From contig VZRR01014296.1 of the NCBI GenBank assembly GCA_013398015.1, positions 47,843-111,842 of the forward strand: a DNA stretch of 64,000 nucleotides, read 5' to 3'. This stretch comes from Oreocharis arfaki. Its lineage: Eukaryota > Chordata > Aves > Passeriformes > Paramythiidae. Shown piece by piece: positions 26,801 through 59,562 of this stretch (positions are counted from its first letter, which is position 1; each line of letters begins with the position of its first letter). Under the pieces are notes generated by a model. That model did no database searches, was not told the DNA's origin, and saw only the letters and a program-made list of their open reading frames with translations. The position numbers and the translations under genes are program-made.

Positions 26801-29500
26801 CAGAATATGGCAGGATTTCATCTGGCACTTTTAATTGCACAGGGAATTACATTAAGCACCATTTAGTGCAATAAATTATGTGCACATTAATGTACATTAA
26901 TAATACATTATTACACTTTCCTTTTATTGAAGCCACATAGCAGGATATTGTCACTACAGTGTACAGTGCGGCGATGGGATTAACTGTTTATTTTCTTTTA
27001 GCAATATGTGTTGTTGTAGAATTTAAAAAGGGGATGAATGTGCTCCAGCAGTAGGATTTTGGCTGTAACTGCTCAATAAAGACCTAGAAAAAGGCCCAAA
27101 GCTGTCTCCAGGCATGCTGTGGTGGCAGGACAGAAAGAAGAAAGGTTCTGTTGCAAGCTGGCATGGAATTAAAAAAAGAAGAAAATAATTAACCCTGAAA
27201 TCACTTGTAATTATCAGTAATTGGCACTCGGACTGGTAGTCTCAGCAGAGAGAGCAATAATTTCATGTGAGCTATAAAATTACTTGTCTTCTCTCCTAGG
27301 GCAAAAATTTCTAGGCCACATTGCCACAGCAGAAAATCACTGATTTATAAATGTGAGGTTCACCACAAATGTGGCTGTGAGCTGAGGTGGAGCCATCTGC
27401 ACTGAAATCTGCTGACCCTGCCTCTGAAGTCCCTGTTCTCTGTTCTTAAAAACAGCAACTTTGTGTGGCAAAAGCCTGATGCAGCAGGCAGGGAGAGCAA
27501 GGCATGGAACCAAGGCAAGAACTTGAGTTCACCAGGTGTTCTTCCCTGGTGGAAGTTAATTTGGAGAAGTTGCCTGAAAGACATCTCATAAAACAACTTT
27601 TTTTTTTTTTTTAAAGACAAGATGAAGTTAAAACCTTTTATATTCTTATGAGTATTTACATAGATTTTCTAATTTCTCTCTGCTTTTCTGCCATAAAAAT
27701 TTGGTGGTGGAGTTGCCTTTATGTTGGAAAAGTACCTTTATCAGCCCTGCAAATGTAAAAGCAGCCCAGCCACACCTCTGGGAAAACTCATATTCTGTGG
27801 GCTTGGAGATCTCTTAGGTGCTGGGGGGATGTGTTTCAAAGAAAGGTGCAAAATTGGTATCTCAAGCTCTTCTGGCAGCACCCAAAGGGTGCAACTGGGC
27901 TGTTCCTCACAGCTGGAAATGCTGAAGGGAGCTGGTCCCTCCTTGCTGCTCCAGGCTGGGGATGAAGAGGAGGCAGATGGTGTCAGGAAGCCCTAGGGCT
28001 GTCAGGTGAGACCAGAGACGCTTTACAGGAGCCAACATAAACATTCTCCATCTCAGGTGGAGCAAGGAGGACATCCAGAAAGTCAGGACACCGAGTACTG
28101 TGGTGGAAGGTGGGTGCTCATGAGCTTTTCTGGTTGGCTTCAGGATTCCTGTTAGGGATCCATCACTAAAATAACTGGGTTTTTTACTACTATGCTTCTT
28201 GCTTGCAGCCTAAATTGGCTTTTTCAATTGCAGTGGCAGCATTGCTTACCTGGAAGAGGAAAATTGCAGCAATGGGAGGTGGGGTGGGTCTGGTGGGAGC
28301 TGGGCCCTGCTGGAGAGCAGGGCCAGGTGAGTTGACCTGACACATCTGTGAGCACCAGCACAAGTTCCCCTCCCATCTTAGGAACCGAAACCCAGTTTTA
28401 ATTCATCTGCAGTGTTCAACATCGGCTGCAGCTGTGACCCCTGAGGCAGAGCAGGACCCTCTGCCTTCAGCCCCTCCATGGGAACAATCTGCTCTTCACC
28501 AGCAGCCCCAGCATCAGCTCCTGGCACCCACAGCCTGGTCCTGCTCCGCCTTTATTTTGTCTCATGTCCCAGTTGCTGTTTTGATGTGTTTTTAAAAAAA
28601 CAACAGCAAACCTCCTTCATTTTCAGAACTTTTGTTTAAATCTAGGAAATCACATCTCCAAAAGGGCTGAGGTTGCCAAGTCATGTGTTGGGAAACTCAG
28701 AAATGCCAGATTTAAACGGCCCAGGCCATCTTCCCCTGCACCCCTGCCTGTTTCCCATTTGCTGTAGTTTTTAATGGCACAAGCACATCCTCCTTTATCC
28801 CGGGGCTAAGGCAGTTTGCATACATTAATTTGAGCTTCCTAATTTCTTACAGTGAAAGGAATCCTGCTCCTCACATTTCGATCAGTTCTGTCGAGCAGCA
28901 GCCTCTGTAATGCCACATTGATAATGAGGAGGGCAAAACTGCCCCACTCATGATTTTAATCTCCAAGTCAGGCAGGAAATGTGCCATTTTTTCAGCTGGC
29001 TGTTGCTATTGTTTGTGTTGAAGCTCAGGGGATTCAGTTTTCCTTGAGAGGATCTACCAGGGAGCTGAAACACAGCCTTTGCCATTGCATCTGCTCCAGG
29101 ACGTGTGCGCTCCGCCCTGTGAAAAGCGTGAGTGGTTCTGAGCCATGACAAACCCCAGACTCTAAAGCAAAAGGGCGTTGCTGACAGAAAAACAACCTCA
29201 CCTGAACCCCAAACCCTCCTCTGCTGTTCCTCGGACTGGAGAAGGGGTTTTGGATCCAGCTCAGCAGAAGGACTGGAATCAGTTGTGGGATTGCTGCTCG
29301 TTGCAGCCTTGGACCATGGTGGGATGCAGGTACGGATGGGGCTCATTCATGGTGCTCAAGGGGCTGCACTGACTCCTAAGGCAGATTTACTGCAGGTGAG
29401 GAGTGGTCTGCCGTGCCCATGCCCTGCATAAAGCAGGATGCAGATCCATCCTCTCTGCGAGCAAAGCACCGAGGCTGGGCTCGGCATCTGCGGGTTGTTG
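23836..29500. other. intergenic DNA between SAP30BP and ITGB4
   Basis: No gene can be supported here. The region holds one CR1 LINE fragment (25956-26081) and an AT-rich block around 26820-27350. A second stretch near 28600-28990 looks less repetitive than its surroundings and could be regulatory. The longest open frame is a 246-codon minus-strand frame at 24243-24983. It has no recognisable domain and a low-complexity Ser/Pro/His-rich composition, so I treat it as non-coding. A lncRNA or enhancer here cannot be excluded from sequence alone. Confidence 0.6.
25956..26081 (-). mobile_element. CR1 LINE 3' fragment (intergenic)
   Basis: The segment starts with GAATCACAGGATGGGTGAGG and runs through GCTGGAAGGGACTGCAGTGG, CTGCTCAAGCAGGGTCTTCC and ATATCTCCAGAGAGGGAG. 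This is the reverse complement of the 3' end of avian CR1 retrotransposons. It is severely 5'-truncated, as most bird CR1 copies are. The boundaries are approximate. Confidence 0.8.
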
Positions 29501-29539
29501 GGGCAGGAGTTTACCTGGTATTTCAGCGAGGAGTTACCT

Positions 29540-30560
29540 GAGTACTAAAGGTGGCACCTCCCAGCCGTGCCGGGGGAAATTCGGAGGAGAAACCCCTGGC
29601 ATGGGAGGTCGGGGAGCTCCCTCAGCCCAGCCCTGAGCCGGCAGGTGAAGCCGAGCAGCCCCTCCAAGCTCCCTTCCCACCGCCCGCTCAGCCCTTTTCC
29701 TGTGGGATGGTGCTTGTGCGGAGGGAGGGTCCAGAGGGCTGTGCCTGCCCGGCCAGGTGTGCGAGGGAGCAATGAGTGCCAGCTCTGCGTCACGGGCACC
29801 CCCTCCTCCCTCTCGGCTGGGATAAAACTTCTCCTCACCTGGGATCCAACCTCATTTATCGCAGCTCCCACCTTTCCTCCCTGCCAGCCCGTCGGGAGGG
29901 CCAGGCGGCAGCGAGGGGAGTGAGAACAAAGTGGATATTTGACTGGAGGGTACAGGAATCCGCAGGGAGTTATGTGGGATCGCGTGCTGGCTGCACTCCC
30001 CGCCGGACCGGGAGTTGACGTTTAACCGGAAAGAGAAAAGGGACACGAAATAGAGAGGAGGCAGGGGGAAAAAAGGAAAAAAAAAAAGCCCAAAGCTGGA
30101 AAGCAAGTTGCAGCAGCGAAGCAGCACGTTCCCCCTCTGCCTTCGGAAGAATTTCTTGGCTTGGTGTGTGGGTGCCTGTTATTCGGGCTGCGGCAGAGGA
30201 TTTGGACTCTGAGTCAGACCCAGCGCTAATGAGGTTTGTGGAATTAATTCATCTGTGCTCTGCCCTGTCCAGCTCGCTTGAACTTTGCTGCGTTGATGAA
30301 GCGGGCAGTGAATGAATGCGCGGGCAGGTGGGCAGGACACGGAGCGCGGGGCTCAGCCCCTGCCCGCCCGTTCCCTCTGTTTTTCTCCCGGTTTTTGGCT
30401 GTCGGACACCGTCCCGTGCCTCTGGGCTGGCTGGGAAAGGCAACGCTCGTGACCGGGCAGGGCTCTGGGGGCTGTACGGGTCGGGGTTGTCTCCGCAGGT
30501 ATTTGGGTGGGGGTCAGGGAGCGGTGGCGGCGGTGCCGTGGGCGGGACGGCAGAGCAGAG
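29540..30560 (+). promoter_or_regulatory. ITGB4: candidate ITGB4 promoter / noncoding exon 1 region (CpG-rich)
   Basis: Base composition changes sharply to G+C-rich with frequent CpG over about 1 kb, 4-5 kb upstream of the ITGB4 start codon. In mammals ITGB4 has a noncoding first exon some kilobases upstream of the ATG exon, so this is the natural place for the transcription start. Sites visible by eye are an AP-1 consensus TGAGTCA at 30210-30216, an ETS-type ACCGGAA around 30025-30031, a CRE-like TGCGTCA near 29786 and a GATAAAA TATA-like box near 29821. I cannot fix the start site or the exon 1 donor. The assignment is inference from position and composition. Confidence 0.4.
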
Positions 30561-33500
30561 CCCTTTGGGGACAGATGCTGGAGGTTTCGGGGGTTGCCCT
30601 GTCCCTCAGCCCAGCTCCAGGGGGAAAGGCTGTTGTGCCTCGGAGCTGGCATCCCGAGAAAGCTTTCACGGGTGAAAGTGTGCAAGGTCAGCGGGGCTTT
30701 GGGTGCCCCCGACCCTCGGAGCCCATCGGGGTTAATTTCCAGAACTGGTGGCTGCCCGTGCAAGGAGGGAGCAAGGGAAAGGGGGTTCCCATGGGAGGAA
30801 AGGGCCAGGAGGGAGTGGGGGGTTCAGAGTGGGCTTGGCTGAACTGCAGGTGTTGGGGTATTTGCAAATCGGTGGATCTGAAAGGGACAGGGAATGGGAA
30901 ACGGACAGGAGGATTGGTATGAGGGGGCTGACAGGCATGGGTTAGGTGGGGGAAAAGCGGGTGAAGAGCACCCGCGGAGGAGAAGGAGGGAAAAAGTATC
31001 TTGTGGGGCCGAAGGAGCAGAGAAAGTGGCAGGAAGAGCGCATTGAGGGAACGGGAGGGTCCCGGGGCTGTGCTGGCATTTGGGCAGTTCCCAGGCCGGG
31101 TTCTGTCCTTCCTGCCTCTGCTCCTTGGGGTTCCTCCCTGCCCGAACCCGGGGGGCAGCGGGAGGAGGTGGTACCACAGCCACCAGCCCTTCACGGCACG
31201 GGGGGTGTTGGCCACAAAGAGGTCCCAGCAGCTCCAGGTGGGTCCCCGGTTTGGGTCCTGCTGTGTTTTGTCCCTGGCTGGGAGATGCTGAGGGACACGT
31301 CTGGGGTCTGGAGCTCAGCCTGGGAGCTGAAAACAACAAATGGAGACACTCACATGGAGTGTCCCAGCTGCAGGAGCACACCTGGGGAAGGAGGGGAAAT
31401 GGATGGGGAAGGCAAACAAAACCAGACCAGTGTGATTTTGTGTGTAAACGATGACTTGATTTGTGGGTCGTGGTTTTGGTAGTTTTTTGGAGGTCTGGCT
31501 TGATAATTTCCAAGTTTTGGAGCATGGTCCCAGCAGCTCCGTGGCACCACGTGTGCAAGGCAGAGAGAGAACACGAGCTGTGTCCCCGATCCCCTGGGCT
31601 GTGGCTGCACTGCCTGTCCTCAGCACACAGGGACACGTGGATGGTCCTTGATGCCCTGTGCCAGGGTCAGTCCCCTGCACAGCCCCCACACAGCCCCCAT
31701 GGCTGCAGCCATTAAAAGGACAATTCCACCCAAGGGAGGAAAGGCTGTGCTTGGGAACTCATCACTTGAGCATCTCCCTCCCTTTCCCGCTCCCGTATCC
31801 TGACCTGCTGGGTGTCCCCCACGTGGCAGCTGCGACCAGGCTCCTGCTGTTGCTTTGTGGCTCGTCACAACCTCCCCCTTGCTCCCTCTCCCCCATCTGC
31901 CACTCCAACCCTGTCCTCTGTCCCGTGGCACCAGTGGTTTGTTTGGAGCATTGCCTGGATTTTTGGGGATGAGGTAGCCAGCCCCAGCTTCTCCAGACTG
32001 AGGGGTTCTTGGCATATTCCTGGAGCAGGTTTGTTGGCTGTGCTGAGGGGCAGGGCAAAGGCTGGGGGAGCAAGAGGAGACCAGGAGGAAATGCTGGAGC
32101 AGGTCTGGGAAGTGGTAGGAAGTTTGTGTGCAGCCAGAAGCTGCTCTGCCTTTCTCCTTGTTTTTGCACCACTGAACAGGTTCTTTTTGTTGTTGCTGTC
32201 ACCATGAAAACCCAAGCAAACCCTGCAGCTTTCCTGAAGTGGAAGTGGCGTTTTCCCTTCCATAGGACACTTCTGAATGTAAGGGGTGGCCGCTCCCATA
32301 TTTTTGCACAAATATTGCAGGCTGCATTCCTGCAGTGGCCATACTCTGTGCCACCAGCGCCCGGCCTGCTTGCACCTGCCCAACAAAATCCTTGAAGGCT
32401 GGTGGCTCACAGGGCAACAGGACATTAATACTGAGCAGGGTTTTATGGCCTTTTATCTCAGCACTTGCAAAGAGATGATGGCAATTTGTGTACCCGAGGC
32501 CCAGGGTGTGTCCGTCCGTTCCTCGGTGACTTTTTCCTAGCTGGTGATTAAAGGAAGAGGAGTTAGGTCCTTGTGGGCGGAGCAGTCTGGTCCCACACTC
32601 AATCTTTTCCTTGTGGCCCATCCCACGGTGGGAGATGGGATTTGCTGAGTGCTCGGGTGATGTTTTCAACCGTGTTTCCCTTTCAAGAGCTCTAAGGATT
32701 TCTTCCCTACCCTTTCATCCCACCTCTAGCTGGCACCCCCCCACGTCTCCGTAGCACCGTCCTGGGCTGGGGCCAGAGCAAGGGAAAAAGGGATTTTCCT
32801 GGCTTCAGAATCTGCCTGCGTTGGTAGCAAGGGATGCAACACTTGCCAGTGAGTGCTGGTGGGAGGACTGTCACTGAAGGGGGTCACAGGCATGTCCAGG
32901 GTGAGGAATGGCCTCAGAGCCAGCGCTGGGACTTGACTTGAAGGGACAAGCACCACCCGAAGCCAAACCTGCGAAGGGCCCGACTGGGGTCAGTCGGTGT
33001 GGCAGGGAGGGGAGCAGAGGAGTTCCCTTGGTCTCTTGGTTCCCTTGGTACCTTTTACCCACAAGAAAAGCAGCCCATTGTAAAAACAGCACATTGGCTG
33101 CAGGTCCTGAGGAATAGCAGAGCTTCCCGGGGTTTCCCTGCAGAGATGCTGCCCTGAGGGTCCCGTGCTCCTCACTTTGGAGTCACTGGGCATTAATGAC
33201 TGTGATAAATCCCTCTGGGCACGGCTGACAGGATGAAAGAGACACCAGTGTCCTGTCACTTGCTGCCTGTGTATCCAGTGACTGTCACAGGGAACCAAGT
33301 GCAGCCACCAGGGGAGATGTCCTGTGGTGTCGGTGCTGGGCTGGTTGAGCCCTGTGTCACAACAATTGCTGCATCCACTGTATTCCACTGGCTGCAGTGG
33401 CCAATGCAGGAGGCAGAGGCCAGGTGTGATCTGGTGCTGTTGAGTCAGGTTGGGTCTTTCCAGGGGTTTTCCTGCAGCCCAGGCCAGGCTGTGAGTAGCT

Positions 33501-34543
33501 GAGTCTCCAGGTGACTACTCTGTGTGCTGGATGTTCCTCAGGGAACTTGGACATTGTTACTGCACACAACAATTGTTCCTGTTTTCTCTCCCTGTTTTAA
33601 GTGCTTTTCATATTCTTTTCATTTTAAAGTCAGGGCTGACACAGCAAGAAGCTACAAGACAATTCATTCATATTTTGTATTTCACAACTGCATCTTCCAG
33701 AAAGAAGATGCTTTAATGATATCATTACGCTGTTGTTTTTTTCCTTGACTGCTCTCACTTGCCCTGCTGGGTGCCAGAATGAACCTCTGGCACAGCAGCT
33801 GCAGAACTCGAGTTCCAGTTTGTCCCTTTTGTTTACCACATCCAAATTCTGACTTCTGGATGGCAGTTTCTGGTTTTCTCAGTCACGTGTGGTGCAGAGA
33901 GAATGCTTCACTCTGTTTAGGATTTGACCTCTGTGTCCATCAAGGGGTCCTGCTACCCAGGACAGGACAAAGGGAAGCTGCCAGGCGCTTGAGACCACAG
34001 ATTCATTCAACAATTTCAAAACTCCAGGCCTGGCATTTCCCAAGGCCTCGCCCTCTCTTTATTGTTGGCTTGACCATACTGGAAACTCTTAGTGTGATAG
34101 GAAATAGCTGAAGGGAGGGGTCAGTGTTGCTTTTGGGGAGAGATGTGGACAGTCACTTTGTTTTCTGCCTTTTTTTTTCCCCTAACCTGCCAGGATGGTG
34201 CTGGGCTCTGGCCAGGAGCCTCCTGTGCTCCAGCTGCCTGCACTGTCCTGCTGCTGTCGAGCTGGGCACCTCAACTCCAGGCACAGGGGGAGCATTGCCG
34301 GGAATTTTGAGCCTTTTGCAGATGCCTGAGCAGAGGACAAACCATCCCTGGCTTTGCTTCTGTGCCCTGACGTGCAGAGCTCCGCAATTGCTTCCAGCCT
34401 CGGCTTCCCTGGGATGTGAGGGCTGTCCCACCCCGGTGGGGCTGGGAAGGGGCTCTGTGGGAGCTGCCCTCGTCATATCCAGGTCCATTTCCATCTCTTG
34501 GCTCTCTGCAATGGAGCAATCCCTTTGTTTCAGGAGGAAGAGG

Positions 34544-57062
<22,519 letters not shown>

Positions 57063-59150
57063 GCCGGGGCAGGCCGAGCACCAGCGGGACTTTTGGGATC
57101 AGAGGGCAGGATTTTATGGAATGACCCAAGGGTGCTTCATCCAGGCGGTGTCTGGGCAGCTCCTCCTGTGGGCACAGACCCTCTGAGGCACTCCAGCCTC
57201 TGGGCTTCGTTGGAGCCCAGCACACCCAGAGCTCTGGCACAGCCAGGAGTGTAAGCTCACCCTTCAGGGCAGAAGTTGGGGTGTCTCCATGGCTCCAGCC
57301 TCCCCAGGTAAATGGAACAGAATGATTTTATTCTCAGCTCCTCAGTTTTGAGAGGATCTCAGAAGTCAAAATCCTGATTCATAGAGGGTCACCATTTCCA
57401 TCTTTGCTCCAGGCTCTCTGGCAACTCGCCTGTCCACTGGAGATGGTTGTTTTGTTCAGTTTGGGGGTTTTTGTGAGAGCTGCAAGGTAGGGGTTTGGGG
57501 TAACCTATGCTTCTTTACTGCACCTATTTGTGTCTGTCCTTTGCTGCTGACATTTGGTACCACGATAGCAAAGAATAACCTTTCATTTGTGCTGCGTTAC
57601 TTGATGGCCTCCGATGTTTTTTTTTTTTTTTGCATACATTGTACAGTTTTCATAGTATATATATAAATATATATAAATGTATTTTATTATTTTATAAAAA
57701 AAATGGAGGTGGATGAGATCTATCCTGTATGTGGAGGCTACACTGGGATTGTGGCTGCTGGGAAACATGAATAACGGGAAGAAATGAGTTAAGGGCTTGA
57801 TCTAAAGGCCACTTGAACCCTGTGATGAGGCTGGTGATGAGCTGGTGGGCTCTGCCTTGGACCTTGTATCCTCCAGCACCAGAGACTCCAGCAAAAGGCT
57901 GCAAGGGGCCAGATCCACTCACTGCAGAGCATCCATCAGCTGGGGCACTTGGACACAGAAGGGCTGGGAGCTTCCCAGAGGCAAGGGATGAGGATGGCTC
58001 CAGCAGCCGAGATGGGAGCTGTGCTGGGATTCCTTACACAGCTGATGCGGAGAGTGTGAGATTTCGGGGCAGAGGACGTTGGGTATCTTTTAAAAGACTT
58101 TTTGCCCAGCAGCAACATCCATAAAGGGACCCGTGATCCATCAGTAAACACAAAGGAAGAGTGAGCCTGGGAACAACAGGCACTCCCACCCTCCTGAGCA
58201 CATCTGAGACTCCTTCAGCCCCAGCTTCAGGTCTGCACACACAGGGCTGGGCTGAGCTGAGACCCTGCTGGGCTTCATTTCCCAGCACTGGGCAGGACCC
58301 CTGGAGTCTCCCTGCCCTCTGCCAGGGAGAACAAGCAGGCTCCCTGTCTTTCAGAGCAGTGCAAGGTTTCCCTGGTGTGTTCCAGCTGCATGGGAGCAGG
58401 TGAGGAGACTGCCCAGAGCCTGCCTGGCAGCATCACCGGCCTGCTTTGATCTGACAACGGCCCTTGGCTTTTTTTTCTTGGTTTTTTGGGGGTTTTTTGT
58501 GTGTGTGTGTGTTTTAATTTCCTTTTTTCTTTTGGACTCTGAAAAAGAGCTCACCACCCGCAGTTCCCTCCCCTCTTCAGGCTTTTTATTTCACTAGGGG
58601 GAAGGGTTGTACATCTTTCAGCCAAAGATGGACGTGGGTGAATCAAGTCCACAGGAGTCTCCACGTCTGCAGACGGAGCTGGGTCAATTTTTAACTTGGC
58701 TCAAGGCATCCTTCACCACCCCTGAGGTTTTACTGTGCCTTCAAGAAGCACTTGCTTCTCCTGAGCACGTGCCAGTAGCATGAGCCTGCCCCCCTGCCTG
58801 CTTCCATCTCGCCTGGGGTTGGGGTTTTCTCTCCTCCTGCACAAGGACTCTGTGCCCCTTTCCCTAGGCTTTGTGGTCCAGGATACAACACTGAGAACTG
58901 CCTAAAAAGGGATTTTCCCAGGCATTTAGACCAAAGATGATCCTGTTCTCCAAGCGCAGAGCATGGCCCATCAGCTGCTGTCCAGGGAACCAGACCTTCC
59001 CCATGCACATGCACTAACCCAGGCCTGTCCTTTTTAATTTCATCTGGTTGTTAGAGCTGGTGCTGTTTCAGCCTTTCCAAGCTGGATCCAGAGCAGGTCT
59101 TTGATCAGATGGCTTCCTCTTGCACTCAATAAATATTTTCTCTATAATCT
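57063..59150 (+). other. ITGB4: ITGB4 3' UTR and ITGB4-GALK1 convergent intergenic region
   Basis: After the ITGB4 stop there is a T15 run (57617-57631) and an AT-rich, near-palindromic tract (57651-57709) with variant hexamers (AATATA, TATAAA). A (GT)n repeat lies near 58498-58513. A canonical plus-strand AATAAA appears only at 59128-59133. The transcript could therefore end near 57.7 kb with a non-canonical signal, or near 59.15 kb with a 3' UTR of about 2 kb. I see no coding exon. Which end is used cannot be told from sequence. Confidence 0.5.
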
Positions 59151-59459
59151 GCCTCTTTATTATATTTTTTAAAAGTAAATTTAAAAATCCTCCCCCCTGC
59201 CTCCCCACTATCCTCCAGCTGCAGCAGATGCAGGGCAGGGGCCAGAGGAAATCCCCAAGCAGGAGCTTCTGCCAAGTGTCAGTGCCTGCTGCTCCTCCAC
59301 TGCCATCCCCTCCTGTGACTGCAGCTCTGCTCCACCCCCCAGCCCTGGTAACAGCTCCTTCCACCAGTGCAAACTGGAGTTAAACCAGTATCCTCTGAGG
59401 AACAGTCCCCAGTGATTTTGGCTCACGTGGGCACAGAACAACCATGCAAGTGTTTTGTG

Positions 59460-59465
59460 TTTATT
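59460..59465 (-). other. GALK1: GALK1 poly(A) signal AATAAA
   Basis: TTTATT on the plus strand is AATAAA on the minus strand, 98 bases beyond the GALK1 stop codon. This would give a very short 3' UTR, as in mammalian GALK1. Confidence 0.7.
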
Positions 59466-59562
59466 AGGCAAATAATGCAGATGGATGAACTGATCCCCTT
59501 GGGAAAGCCTCTGGGCGAGAGGCAATGCCAGCCCAAGGTTCCCAGGTGAGGTGGTCACTCCT

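Noticed and set aside
30824..31636. Minus-strand open frame of 270 codons in presumed ITGB4 intron 1
   Set aside because: It lies in a Pro/Ser-biased, GC-rich stretch with several overlapping long frames on both strands, typical of CpG-rich noncoding DNA. No domain is recognisable.
34511..34543. Upstream in-frame ATG for ITGB4
   Set aside because: It precedes the acceptor TTTGTTTCAG ending at 34533 and would add a non-signal-like N-terminus. The ATG at 34544 starts a proper signal peptide.
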